From a bacterium (GTDB lineage: Bacteria; Verrucomicrobiota; Kiritimatiellia; RFP12; UBA1067): 55,879 nucleotides of DNA. Position 1 is the first letter of the stretch. Every line of letters starts with the position of its first letter. The stretch is taken from assembly GCA_025360845.1 (NCBI GenBank), contig JANYBJ010000317.1:1-55879 (forward strand), read 5' to 3'. The notes beneath the pieces are model-generated. The model saw nothing but the letters and a program-made list of their open reading frames with translations. It made no database searches and was not told where the DNA came from. The position numbers and the translations under genes were made by a program. This document shows, piece after piece, positions 17,401 to 25,158 of this stretch.

Positions 17401-18732
17401 ATGGCGGGAATTTTTAAAGCGTACGACATTCGCGGCATTTACGGTAACGACCTGACCGAAGAGATCGCCTACAAGATCGGCAAGGCTTTCGTGACCTTCG
17501 TGGGCTGCAAGAAGGTGGTTGTGGCACGCGACATCCGCCCGCACTCGGAGCCGCTCTTCGCGGCGCTGGCCAAGGGCATCACCGAGCTGGGTGCCGACGT
17601 GATCGATCTGGGCTTCGGTTCTACGCCCATGTCGTACTTCGCGAACGGGACGCTGGGAGCGGACGGCGGGGTGATGATCACCGCCTCGCATAACACTGCC
17701 GAGTGGAACGGCTTCAAGCTCTGCCGTGCGCAAGCGGTGCCGATCAGCGGCGCGACGGGCATCTTGGACATCGAGAAGATCGTGAATGAGGGAACCTTTG
17801 CTCCGAAGGCCGCTCAACCGGGCGAGGTCACGCAGCACGACATCCTGCCGGCCTACAAGGAGCATGTGGCGAAGTTCGCGCACCTGAAGCGGCCGGTGCA
17901 TGTGGCGATCGATTTCGCGAACGGCATGGGCATCTGGGAGGCGAAGACGCTTGAGGGGCTCATCACTTGGGACGGGCTGTTCGATGATCCGGACGGGCGC
18001 TTTCCGAACCACGAGGCCAACCCTCTGCATCACGCGACGCTGAAGGATTTGCAGGCGAAGGTGCGAGCGGGCAACTACGCGTTCGGTGTGGCCTTCGACG
18101 GAGACGCGGACCGCGCCGGATTCATCGACGAAAAGGGCGAGATCATTCCGATGGACCTGATCACCGCGCTCGTGGCGCAGGATGTGCTCGCCACGCGAAA
18201 AGGTGTGATCTTCTACGATTTGCGCAGCAGTTGGGTCGTGAAGGAGGTCATCGAGGCTGCGGGCGGCACGCCGATGATGAGCCGCGTGGGCCACGCCTTC
18301 ATCAAGCAGCAGATGCGCGAGCACAACGCGCTCTTCGCGGGCGAACTGAGCGGGCACTACTATTTCAAAGACAACTTCACGGCCGAGAGTTCCGCCCTGG
18401 CGATCCTGTCGCTGGCCAACATCGTCAGCAAGTCCGATCAGCCGCTCTCCGCGCTGATTGCCCCGCTGCGCAAGTATTTCGCGAGCGGCGAGATCAACAC
18501 GCACGTGAGCCGCGACCCCCTGGCGATTTTGGCGGAGATCCGCTCGAAGTACACGGACGGGCGCCTGTTCGAGTTGGACGGCGTGAGCGTGGAGTATGCG
18601 GACTGGTGGTTCAATGTGCGCTGCTCCAACACCGAGCCGCTGGTGCGTCTGAATCTGGAAGCCAAAACGAAGGTTGTGATGGAAGCCAAGCGCGACGAAT
18701 TGCTGGCGATTATTCGGAAACAGGTTGTTTAG
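17401..18732 (+). CDS. manB: Phosphomannomutase/phosphoglucomutase
   Basis: A 443-residue alpha-D-phosphohexomutase. It opens IFKAYDIRGIYG as family members do, has the phosphoserine loop TASHN (94-98, Ser96 the phospho-carrier), the metal loop DGDADR (233-238), the sugar-specificity region GELSGHYYF and a C-terminal phosphate-binding segment RCSNTEPLVRLNLE. It converts mannose 6-phosphate and/or glucose 6-phosphate to the 1-phosphates used for nucleotide-sugar synthesis. Galactokinase follows in the same direction after a 106-bp gap holding a large hairpin, so the two probably form a sugar-phosphate unit. Confidence 0.9.
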   Translation: MAGIFKAYDIRGIYGNDLTEEIAYKIGKAFVTFVGCKKVVVARDIRPHSEPLFAALAKGITELGADVIDLGFGSTPMSYFANGTLGADGGVMITASHNTAEWNGFKLCRAQAVPISGATGILDIEKIVNEGTFAPKAAQPGEVTQHDILPAYKEHVAKFAHLKRPVHVAIDFANGMGIWEAKTLEGLITWDGLFDDPDGRFPNHEANPLHHATLKDLQAKVRAGNYAFGVAFDGDADRAGFIDEKGEIIPMDLITALVAQDVLATRKGVIFYDLRSSWVVKEVIEAAGGTPMMSRVGHAFIKQQMREHNALFAGELSGHYYFKDNFTAESSALAILSLANIVSKSDQPLSALIAPLRKYFASGEINTHVSRDPLAILAEIRSKYTDGRLFELDGVSVEYADWWFNVRCSNTEPLVRLNLEAKTKVVMEAKRDELLAIIRKQVV

Positions 18733-18740
18733 GGGGCGGG

Positions 18741-18807
18741 CGGCTCGCGAGGACGCTCGCCCTCCAGGTCCGATAAGGGGGCTGGAGGGCGAGACTCTGT
18801 CGAGCCG
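18741..18807. repeat. REP-like long imperfect hairpin between manB-like gene and galK
   Basis: CTCGCCCTCCAG (18756-18767) and CTGGAGGGCGAG (18782-18793) are perfect 12-bp inverted arms. Outside them CGGCTCG (18741-18747) pairs with CGAGCCG (18801-18807). The GC-rich, compound palindrome in an intergenic gap resembles dispersed REP/BIME elements. It could fold in mRNA and set the ratio of the two flanking genes. Confidence 0.6.
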
Positions 18808-18838
18808 TTCAGAATGAGCGAACGATAGGGATCTGATT

Positions 18839-20008
18839 ATGGTTAACGAGAGCGTTTACAACGAGCTGATGAAGAAGTACCGCGCACACTACGGGCGCGA
18901 TCCGGAAGTGATCGCCTATGCGCCGGGACGCATCGAGGTGCTGGGCAACCACACGGACTACAACGAAGGCTTCGTGTTTTCCGCGGCGATCAACTACGGC
19001 ACCTTTTTTGCGGCCTCGAAGAGCGCGTCAAAAGCGTGTCGGCTGGTGGCGGGCGATCTGATGAAAGAGGTCGCCTTCGACGTGACGGGCATCGAGGCGT
19101 CAAAGACGGACACCTGGCAGAACTACGTCAAGGGCACGCTGGCCGGGCTGGCCGGGGTCAAGGCTGTCCCGTGCGGGTTCGACGGCCTGTTCCTCGGCAA
19201 CATTCCGCTGGGCAGCGGGCTCTCCAGTTCCGCCGCGCTCGAAATGTGTACGGGGCTCGCGCTGGGCAAACTCTATGGCATCACGGTGGACGACGTGACG
19301 TTGGCGAAGATCGGGCAGAAGGCGGAGCACATGTATGCGGGCTGCAAGTGCGGGCTGCTGGATCAGATTTCGAGCCTCGCTGGACAGGCGGGCAGGCTGG
19401 TGAAGACCGATTTCCGCACCGTGGCCTACGAGACGGTCGAGATGGGCGAGGCCGCCTGCTTCCTGATGTGCAACACGCACGCCAAGCACGCGCTGGTGGA
19501 CGGCGCGTACAACACCCGGCGCGAAGCGTGTGAGCAGGCTGCCGCGCACTTCGCCAAAGAGCTGCGCCATCCGGTGACGGCTTTGCGCGACGTGAGCATG
19601 GCCGAGTGGGCGATCTACAAGCGCGGCCTGTCTGACACGGTGGCGAACCGCGCGGCGCATCCGATCGGCGAGGACGAGCGCGTGCTCAAAGGCGCCGAGC
19701 TGCTGGCCAAGGGTGATCTTCCGGGCTTTGGCCTGCTGATGTTCGATTCGCACGAGAGCTCGCGTGTGCTGTTTGAAAATTCCTGCGAAGAGTTGGACGC
19801 GGTGGTCGATGCGGCGAAGAAAATCCCGGGCGTGCTGGGCGCGCGGCTTTCGGGCGGCGGCTTCGGCGGCTCGGTGGTGGTGCTCGTGCATCCGCGCGAC
19901 GCAGAGACGGCTTCGATCGCATTGGCCAACGCCTATGCCGCGAAATTCGGCAAGCCGTGCGACGTGAGCGTGATCAAGCCTGCGGCCGGCGCGCATATTG
20001 TCAAGTGA
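18839..20008 (+). CDS. galK: Galactokinase
   Basis: A 389-residue GHMP-superfamily kinase that phosphorylates galactose at C1. The galactokinase signature is at residues 29-44 (PGRIEVLGNHTDYNEG), the ATP-binding loop at about 123-133 (PLGSGLSSSAA), and the third GHMP motif near the end (GARLSGGGFGGSVVVL). Length and motif spacing are normal. The ATG follows a run of purines (GATAGGGATCTG). No epimerase or uridylyltransferase gene is next to it; the preceding gene is a phosphohexomutase, so the Leloir genes are probably scattered. Confidence 0.92.
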   Translation: MVNESVYNELMKKYRAHYGRDPEVIAYAPGRIEVLGNHTDYNEGFVFSAAINYGTFFAASKSASKACRLVAGDLMKEVAFDVTGIEASKTDTWQNYVKGTLAGLAGVKAVPCGFDGLFLGNIPLGSGLSSSAALEMCTGLALGKLYGITVDDVTLAKIGQKAEHMYAGCKCGLLDQISSLAGQAGRLVKTDFRTVAYETVEMGEAACFLMCNTHAKHALVDGAYNTRREACEQAAAHFAKELRHPVTALRDVSMAEWAIYKRGLSDTVANRAAHPIGEDERVLKGAELLAKGDLPGFGLLMFDSHESSRVLFENSCEELDAVVDAAKKIPGVLGARLSGGGFGGSVVVLVHPRDAETASIALANAYAAKFGKPCDVSVIKPAAGAHIVK

Positions 20009-20066
20009 GGTGCCGAGGTGCGGATCGCTGGGCTGGAGTGGCGCAACGTTAAACGCCATGGCCAGT

Positions 20067-20096
20067 CTTAATCATAATCTTGCTCTTGATCCTAAT
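20067..20096 (+). repeat. Five degenerate hexamer units upstream of a secreted-protein gene
   Basis: CTTAAT, CATAAT, CTTGCT, CTTGAT and CCTAAT follow each other without gaps. They lie in the 145-bp gap after galK, in a stretch visibly richer in AT than its surroundings. Confidence 0.45.
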
Positions 20097-20153
20097 CCGT
20101 TTTTCCGGCGAGATTACGATTTTACAGGGGATAATCCGGAGTGGAGGGCAGGC

Positions 20154-21596
20154 ATGAGGCGTCGGGTGTTGGGAATATGCTGCCTACTGGCGGCGCTGGT
20201 CGCGGGAGCGGACGACAAGTCGCCTTTTATGTCGCTGCTTTGGGGGGCGGGTTTATCGGAAGGCGAGAGGCCGGCCGCGTTTGCTCAACTGGCCGTCGCG
20301 CTTGGTCGTTATCCGTCCTGCTTCGACGAAGTTAGGTTGTTCGACAAGCAGACGGACAAGCAGATGACCGAGGTGCTCCAGAAATTGGGACTCACCCTGA
20401 CGACGGTCGGAAACTGTAATCCGGAATACGCCTCCGGTATCGATGATCACGCGCCGCGCGATATGATCGGAAGCGCGTTGCTTGTCGCGGCCAGGCAGGT
20501 GCAAGGTGCCGTGGCGATCGACAATCGACGACACTGCGCCTCCGGCAAGACCGCGCACGGGCTGTGCGTGGAGTCGATGCTCTATCTGGCATTCGGCGCG
20601 ACCGGACTCGAATACGATCTGATGGGGTATGCCCGCGAGCCGGCAGCCTGGACTGCCAACACCTACATGAGCGAGCTCACGCTCTGGCGGCCGTTCTATC
20701 AGGCCTACGTCCGCTTCAACGCGGACACCAAGCCCGGCGGCATCCTGCCGTTCTGCGGCAAGGGCGGCAAGCCGGCCCTGTCCGGCACCCTGCGCGCGGC
20801 CAACGCGCTTGCGCCCATTGGTTTGCCCCTGTGCCCGGGCTCGCCGTGGCCGGTCTGCTACATCCTGAATGCGGAGTCAGTGGAGAGCATGACGGCGGTG
20901 GACATCCAACGCGTGCTTTCCGGCGGCGTGATCCTCGACGGCGGCGCTGTGGCGAAGTTGCAGGCGCGCGGCTACGGCGCGGCGATGCAGATGACGACCC
21001 AAACGCGAGCTCCGGAGGTCAGCGAGGTTTTCACGGACGACGAGCTGAATGTCAACCGGGTCGGGTACGTGTGGCAGCCGGAGGCGGCGAAGGAGGAGAC
21101 CTACGCGCTCTATCCGTCGAACGAGTCGGCGCGGGTGATCGGCAGGTATCAGACGGCGGATGGCAAGGCGTCCGAGGCGGCGTCGGTGCTGTTTGAGACG
21201 CCGGGGGGCGGGCGCATCGCGGCGTTCGGCTTTGCGGGATTCGGCACGGAGGTCAGCGCGGCGCGGCGGCGGCAGTTGCTGCTGGCGGCGGACTGGGTGG
21301 CGCAAGGGAGGCTGCCGGTGTTCGTCGAGACCGCTTCGCAGGCGTTGGTGTTGCCGCGTGTGACGCAGGCGGGCGACCTGCGGAGCGTCGCCGTCCTGAA
21401 CGCGACCATCGACACGCAGCAGCCGGTCACGCTGCGTCTGCGCGGCTGCCGCAAGGGCTTGGAGACGATGGAGTGGGTGACGCCCAAGGAGAAGCCGGTG
21501 ACGCTCGCCGTGCGGTTGGAAGGCAAGGATGATGCGCTGGTGGTCTTGCCCGCGCTCGGGCCGTGGCAGATCGGCTGGCTGCGTCCGGCGGAATAG
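20154..21596 (+). CDS. Secreted protein of unknown function
   Basis: A 480-residue exported protein. GGAGGG lies six nt before the ATG at 20154, which starts a short signal peptide (MRRRVLGICCLLAALVAGA); the longer open frame from 19998 overlaps the galK stop and is unlikely. The body has several Cys residues, an acidic DEVRLFDKQTDKQ segment, MSELTLWRPFYQAYVRFN, and a beta-rich C-terminus (VLFETPGGGRIAAFGFAGFG; RSVAVLNATIDTQQPVTLR). The last part resembles the C-terminal beta domains of secreted beta-galactosidase-like proteins, but no catalytic motif is recognised, so no function is assigned. Confidence 0.7.
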   Translation: MRRRVLGICCLLAALVAGADDKSPFMSLLWGAGLSEGERPAAFAQLAVALGRYPSCFDEVRLFDKQTDKQMTEVLQKLGLTLTTVGNCNPEYASGIDDHAPRDMIGSALLVAARQVQGAVAIDNRRHCASGKTAHGLCVESMLYLAFGATGLEYDLMGYAREPAAWTANTYMSELTLWRPFYQAYVRFNADTKPGGILPFCGKGGKPALSGTLRAANALAPIGLPLCPGSPWPVCYILNAESVESMTAVDIQRVLSGGVILDGGAVAKLQARGYGAAMQMTTQTRAPEVSEVFTDDELNVNRVGYVWQPEAAKEETYALYPSNESARVIGRYQTADGKASEAASVLFETPGGGRIAAFGFAGFGTEVSAARRRQLLLAADWVAQGRLPVFVETASQALVLPRVTQAGDLRSVAVLNATIDTQQPVTLRLRGCRKGLETMEWVTPKEKPVTLAVRLEGKDDALVVLPALGPWQIGWLRPAE

Positions 21597-21676
21597 CGCC
21601 AACGCTCGACGCCGAAAGTGCCATCCGAAAAAGACTAGGGCTTTCTGGCTTTCAGAATGTCCTCGGAGAGTTCCTG

Positions 21677-22432
21677 CTATTCAGTCTTTCCTGTGGCTGC
21701 CCACAACGTCGTGTTGACGATGATCTTCTGGACACCGGCGGATTCGAACGCCTTCTTGTCGTGCCCGAACGTATGACCGGCAACCCTGCCCTTGCCATAG
21801 TCCACAGTCCAGACCATGGGCTCGGTCTTCTTGCTCCAATCGGAATCAGCCGTAACCAGAGTAGTGATCTTCGCATCTCCCAGCAGTTTGGCATAGAGTT
21901 CATCGGTGGTCTTGAAGTCTTCCAGCCCCTTGGTGATCGGGTGATCTTTCACCACCACCTTGTTCACAAACTCGCCGCCCGGACCATGTCCGCTTGCCCC
22001 CATCTGCCAGTAGCGGCCGCACAGCTTGGCCCACTCTTCCCACTTCGGGAACGACGCGCTGGCCAGATGTGTTACGACCAGGCCCTTGCCATCCTTCACG
22101 AAGGCGACAAGATTGGCCTTGGCGTCGTCGCTGAGTTCCACTTTCTTGTTGTTATAGAGCATGAAATAAATGACATCGTACGTTGCGAGTTCAGCTTTGG
22201 AATCAAACGGCGCCAGGCCTTCGACCACCGTCGTGTCAAACTTGCCCGCCTTGTCCAGAATATCCTTGGTGCAGGGTGTCGTCTCTTTCCAATTGTGGGC
22301 GCCAACGTCATCGCCTGTTATGACCAACACTTTGACTTTTGCCGCATCTGCCGCATGGACCACAGCAGGCACACAGAGCGCACCAAACAAAATCGCCGCC
22401 AGACTTACGGAACCCAGAACTAACTTGCGCAT
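21677..22432 (-). CDS. Secreted ThuA-like protein
   Basis: A 251-residue exported protein with a signal peptide ending VHAADA (about 28). The mature part is a ThuA-like (class I glutamine amidotransferase-like) fold: VKVLVITGDDVGAHNWKETT, then YDVIYFMLYNN, GLVVTHLASASFPKW, a GHGPGGEF segment, PMVWTVDYGKGRVAGHTFGHD and a C-terminal helix. ThuA proteins are linked to trehalose/keto-sugar use and are expanded in planctomycetes and verrucomicrobia beside DUF1080 and Gfo/Idh/MocA proteins, both present in this window. AGGGGAAGAG before the ATG is a reasonable ribosome-binding site. Confidence 0.8.
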   Translation of the reverse strand: MRKLVLGSVSLAAILFGALCVPAVVHAADAAKVKVLVITGDDVGAHNWKETTPCTKDILDKAGKFDTTVVEGLAPFDSKAELATYDVIYFMLYNNKKVELSDDAKANLVAFVKDGKGLVVTHLASASFPKWEEWAKLCGRYWQMGASGHGPGGEFVNKVVVKDHPITKGLEDFKTTDELYAKLLGDAKITTLVTADSDWSKKTEPMVWTVDYGKGRVAGHTFGHDKKAFESAGVQKIIVNTTLWAATGKTE

Positions 22433-22699
22433 GTCTCTTCCCCTCGTATACAGAATAAGATCGCTTTTCGGGCGGCACGGGCACGCGCCCGTTGAGATCG
22501 GCCCGAAGATACGTTCTCAGGAATAGTAAGGATGCCCAAACGGAACCGCCGTGTCAAGTCAGCGCATATTCAGACGGCCGGAATGTAAGGCTTGTTTCAC
22601 CACACGCAGGCTTGTCGCAAAATCTCAATGACTTAAATTTCGGCATCTGCTTAAGGTTGAAACCGCAAATTCAAAATGGCAAGAAACGGGTGCCTGGGT

Positions 22700-23023
22700 A
22701 TGAGAAATTGCAAGTGTTCGGGCGGGTGTTGCGGAGCGGGCGGGGAAGGTGTCAGCCGGCGCGACTTTATCTCGCTGGTTGGCGGGGGAACTGCGGCGGC
22801 AGTGTTGGTCAATCCGGCACTCGGCGACTGGCTAAAAGAGAACGTTCCTTCAACCGATCTCGAGAGCTGGCGGAAATCCTTTATGCAGCCCGAACCGCCG
22901 CGGGCCTATCGTTCCGGTATCCACACCGATGCCAAGCTGCATCTGGGCGGCATAGGGACCGGAAATATTGAGATCGGCTCCGATGGCCAGTTCACCAACT
23001 GGCAGTTGTTCAACACGCTCCGA
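22700..23023 (+). pseudogene. 5' fragment of a Tat-exported GH116-type glucosylceramidase/beta-glucosidase
   Basis: The reading frame begins MRNCKCSGGCCG, has a Tat motif SRRDFISLVGGGTAAAV (about 19-35) and then HTDAKLHLGGIGTGNIEIG and DGQFTNWQLFNTLR, the N-terminus of GH116 (non-lysosomal glucosylceramidase-like) enzymes. At about 23023 homology stops abruptly: the following DNA is the antisense strand of another coding sequence, through which this frame runs on to 23596. A GH116 enzyme is normally several hundred residues longer and would need its catalytic Glu/Asp in the missing part, so this is an inactive remnant. An alternative ATG is at 22676. Confidence 0.7.
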
Positions 23024-23641
23024 ACCTCCGCCGTCCACGATGATACGGTTGCCCGAGCTGCCCCAGCCCTTCATCAGCCTCTCCGGGGAGTACATCTTTG
23101 CGCTGTTGGCGACACGCAGAGCGTTCAAACTGTTATAAGCCCCGACATACGTCCAGTTGCTGTTGGTGAAGACCGTCCCCGGACCGGAAATGTTGAGCTG
23201 CCCGTGTCCGCCGCCCCAGCCGATCATCAAGGACCTGACCCCGTCGCCACCGTTTTGGGGGATATAGAATTTCAGATCCGTCGTCCCGCCGACAACGTTC
23301 CAGATGAAGGTCTTGTCCCACCCGGCACCGACGACGAAGGGGTTCTGCCAAAGATTGTTGAACACATTGGTCGCGACGCGGATACTCGTGTTGCCGGCAG
23401 TCGTGAGCGTCCCGCAGGCAAATGTGAGTTAGCTGTTGCCCGCGCCGGTCTCATCCACCCTTGTGAGCTGAAGGCCGTTCATCATGTAGTTGCCGCCTCC
23501 TCCCGGGACACCCGACGGACTCCAGTTCCCCGCCGTGTTGAAATCCGTGCTCCAGCTCCCGACAAACTGCACGTCGGCCGCATTCGCATGCGGTAGGCAG
23601 GATAATGAACACAAGGTAATCGCACAGGCCAACTTTTTCAT
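23024..23641 (-). pseudogene. Fragment of an autotransporter/PEP-CTERM-like surface protein with an in-frame stop
   Basis: From ATG 23641 a signal peptide (MKKLACAITLCSLSCLPHANA) leads to FVGSWSTDFNTAGNWSPSGV, the repeat style of autotransporter-associated beta-strand proteins. A TAA at 23429-23431 interrupts after VDETGAGNS; translation in the same frame continues beyond it with the same composition (VATNVFNNLWQNPFVV, WNVVGGTTDLKFYIPQ, GQLNISGPGTVFTNSNWTYV) to about 23024, where the antisense of the GH116 fragment begins. So the gene has both a nonsense codon and a lost 3' end. It overlaps or abuts the stop of the preceding leftward gene, implying a former operon. Confidence 0.7.
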
Positions 23642-23670
23642 CAGGATCTTCTTTCGGCATCTCTCACGCG

Positions 23671-24312
23671 TCATTTGCGGTCAGGCTCAGCATTGCCTGC
23701 AATTCTCTTCACCACCAGCCCTTTTCCCAGCCAGACCTCCACGCGAACGCCCGACGGACTGTCGTAATACCGGAACAGTTTGTTGCCCGATTCTTTAAGA
23801 GCGGGGATCGTGAAGGCGTCGGCGAACTTCCGAACGAAGTCGCTGTACGGCAGATCATTCGGATCGAACAGGCGTGCGGCCAGGTTACGGTCTAAACAAA
23901 ACCCGGTGACGCGGCCATTCGCGTCTTCCGCTATACAGCCTTGCCCCAGGGCTTCGTCGCAACGGATCGCGAAGACAAAGTACTTTCCGTTTTTGACCCC
24001 GAGATTCTTCCATATGACGTTAACCGAGTCGTTCGAGAAACTGCGCATCCTCGGCACAGCCTCAAAAGACGGGAAATCCTTGAGAAGGTCGGCCAATATC
24101 TTCTGCGCCTCGGCGCTGTCCATCCCGACGCAGAGCCCTTTGATCTTGATTTCGGCCTCTTTGGAAACGGCCGTCTTTGCTGCCGCAGGGGTTGCTTCCG
24201 CTGCCGGTTGGCTCGGATTGACGCCCTCGTTCCCGGAAAGCACCTGCCCACATTCAGCGGCAAACACCATCCCGGCACCGCAGATCATCGCCAACCTCAC
24301 ACCTGTATTCAT
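23671..24312 (-). CDS. Secreted protein of unknown function
   Basis: A 213-residue protein with AAGGAG before the ATG at 24312. The N-terminus (RLAMICGAGMVFAAECG) is a likely signal. An Ala/Pro/Lys-rich linker (about 30-55) leads to a globular domain with IKIKGLCVGMDSAEAQKIL, YFVFAIRCDEALGQGC, SDFVRKFADAFTIPALK and a closing GVRVEVWLGKGLVVKRI. Four Cys residues in the mature part could pair. The pattern VGMDSAEAQKILADLL resembles small-protein-A or DUF4124-like periplasmic domains only weakly. It sits 48 bp after tatA and may share its transcript. Confidence 0.65.
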   Translation of the reverse strand: MNTGVRLAMICGAGMVFAAECGQVLSGNEGVNPSQPAAEATPAAAKTAVSKEAEIKIKGLCVGMDSAEAQKILADLLKDFPSFEAVPRMRSFSNDSVNVIWKNLGVKNGKYFVFAIRCDEALGQGCIAEDANGRVTGFCLDRNLAARLFDPNDLPYSDFVRKFADAFTIPALKESGNKLFRYYDSPSGVRVEVWLGKGLVVKRIAGNAEPDRK

Positions 24313-24360
24313 TCCGAAGCTCCTTCACCTGTATTCTGAAAGTACCCCGGCGGCAAGTGC

Positions 24361-24606
24361 CTACACCTTCGGGTCTTCAACTTTGACGGGCTCTTCTTTC
24401 TTGAGGTCTTCCATGGCTTGCTTGGCCTTTTCATGGGCCAGCAACTCGCCCTCTTCTCTGCCCTTCTTGAATTCTCCCAGACTGCGACCGAGCGAACGGG
24501 CCAGCTCAGGCAGCCTCTTTCCGCCAAACAACACCAGAATAATCGCCAGGCAGATCAACAAGTGAGCGGGCCCGATATTTTCAATGAAACCAAATGGCAA
24601 TTTCAT
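24361..24606 (-). CDS. tatA: Twin-arginine translocase subunit TatA/TatE
   Basis: An 81-residue TatA-type protein. An N-terminal transmembrane helix (about 11-28, HLLICLAIILVLFGGKRL) is followed by the FGGKRLPELARSLGRSLGEF amphipathic helix characteristic of TatA and an acidic/basic tail (EEPVKVEDPKV). TatA oligomers form the pore through which folded Tat substrates cross the inner membrane. Probable Tat substrates in the window are the GH116 fragment and the Gfo/Idh/MocA protein at 49.3 kb. tatB and tatC are not present here. No Shine-Dalgarno is seen; the promoter places transcription start at the ATG. Confidence 0.9.
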   Translation of the reverse strand: MKLPFGFIENIGPAHLLICLAIILVLFGGKRLPELARSLGRSLGEFKKGREEGELLAHEKAKQAMEDLKKEEPVKVEDPKV

Positions 24607-24612
24607 TTCTTA

Positions 24613-24642
24613 ATGATAGAGCTTTCACATCTTACCTGTCAA
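24613..24642 (-). promoter_or_regulatory. Sigma-70-like promoter of tatA (leaderless)
   Basis: Minus strand: TTGACA (24637-24642), an 18-nt spacer, TATCAT (24613-24618), then six bases and the tatA ATG at 24606. The expected transcription start coincides with the start codon. Confidence 0.6.
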
Positions 24643-24785
24643 TCTGACGTTTTTTGGTAATCGAGAGTTGACTTGTTTAACCCCGTTGGCATAATGAAAG
24701 ACAACGATGGGTTTCGGAACGTTCCGTGGTTACGTTAAGATGTCGTGCGGTCCGTTCCGACTTAAGCTATGGGTCGATGTGTTTC

Positions 24786-25118
24786 ATGAACGGAGGGGAT
24801 GTGAGCGCGTGGCAGGGATGGATAGCGGCTGGTGTCGGCGTGATGCTGTCGGGCGCGTCGGCGCAGGCGGGACTGATTTACTACGACGGGCAGTCTGCCT
24901 CGTCGACGTACGTCAACACGACATACGATCCCCAGGGGCTCAACTATACGATGGCCAACGGCACCAAGACGCTGCAGACCTCGGGAGGCAAGCGCGTCAC
25001 GCCGGGCACTGGCATTCCGAGCGGCAAAGACACCTTCGACGTCGCCCTCGGCGCGGGTGGACCGTGGGATCAGGCCGGTTTCTACGACGCGGGCACGGGT
25101 ACCATGGGCGGGGCGTGA
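24786..25118 (+). CDS. Truncated secreted protein, N-terminal part only
   Basis: About 110 residues from ATG 24786 (an ATG at 24777 and a GTG at 24726 are also in frame). A signal peptide (WIAAGVGVMLSGASAQA) is followed by GLIYYDGQSASSTYVNTTYD and GGPWDQAGFYDAGTGTMGGA, the start of a beta-sandwich surface protein. It ends abruptly 40 bp before the convergent kinase stop and lacks any domain end or anchor, so it is probably a remnant. TTGACT and CATAAT with a 16-nt spacer lie just upstream near 24668-24695. Confidence 0.5.
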   Translation: MNGGDVSAWQGWIAAGVGVMLSGASAQAGLIYYDGQSASSTYVNTTYDPQGLNYTMANGTKTLQTSGGKRVTPGTGIPSGKDTFDVALGAGGPWDQAGFYDAGTGTMGGA

Positions 25119-25158
25119 TCGCCTCACCTCCTCCGGTCGGGACGCTCATTCGCGTCCA

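Noticed and set aside
17263..18504. 413-codon minus-strand open frame over the phosphohexomutase gene
   Set aside because: Antisense shadow of a well-defined enzyme.
23024..23596. Continuation of the GH116 reading frame
   Set aside because: It reads the antisense of the autotransporter-like fragment; not a real C-terminus.
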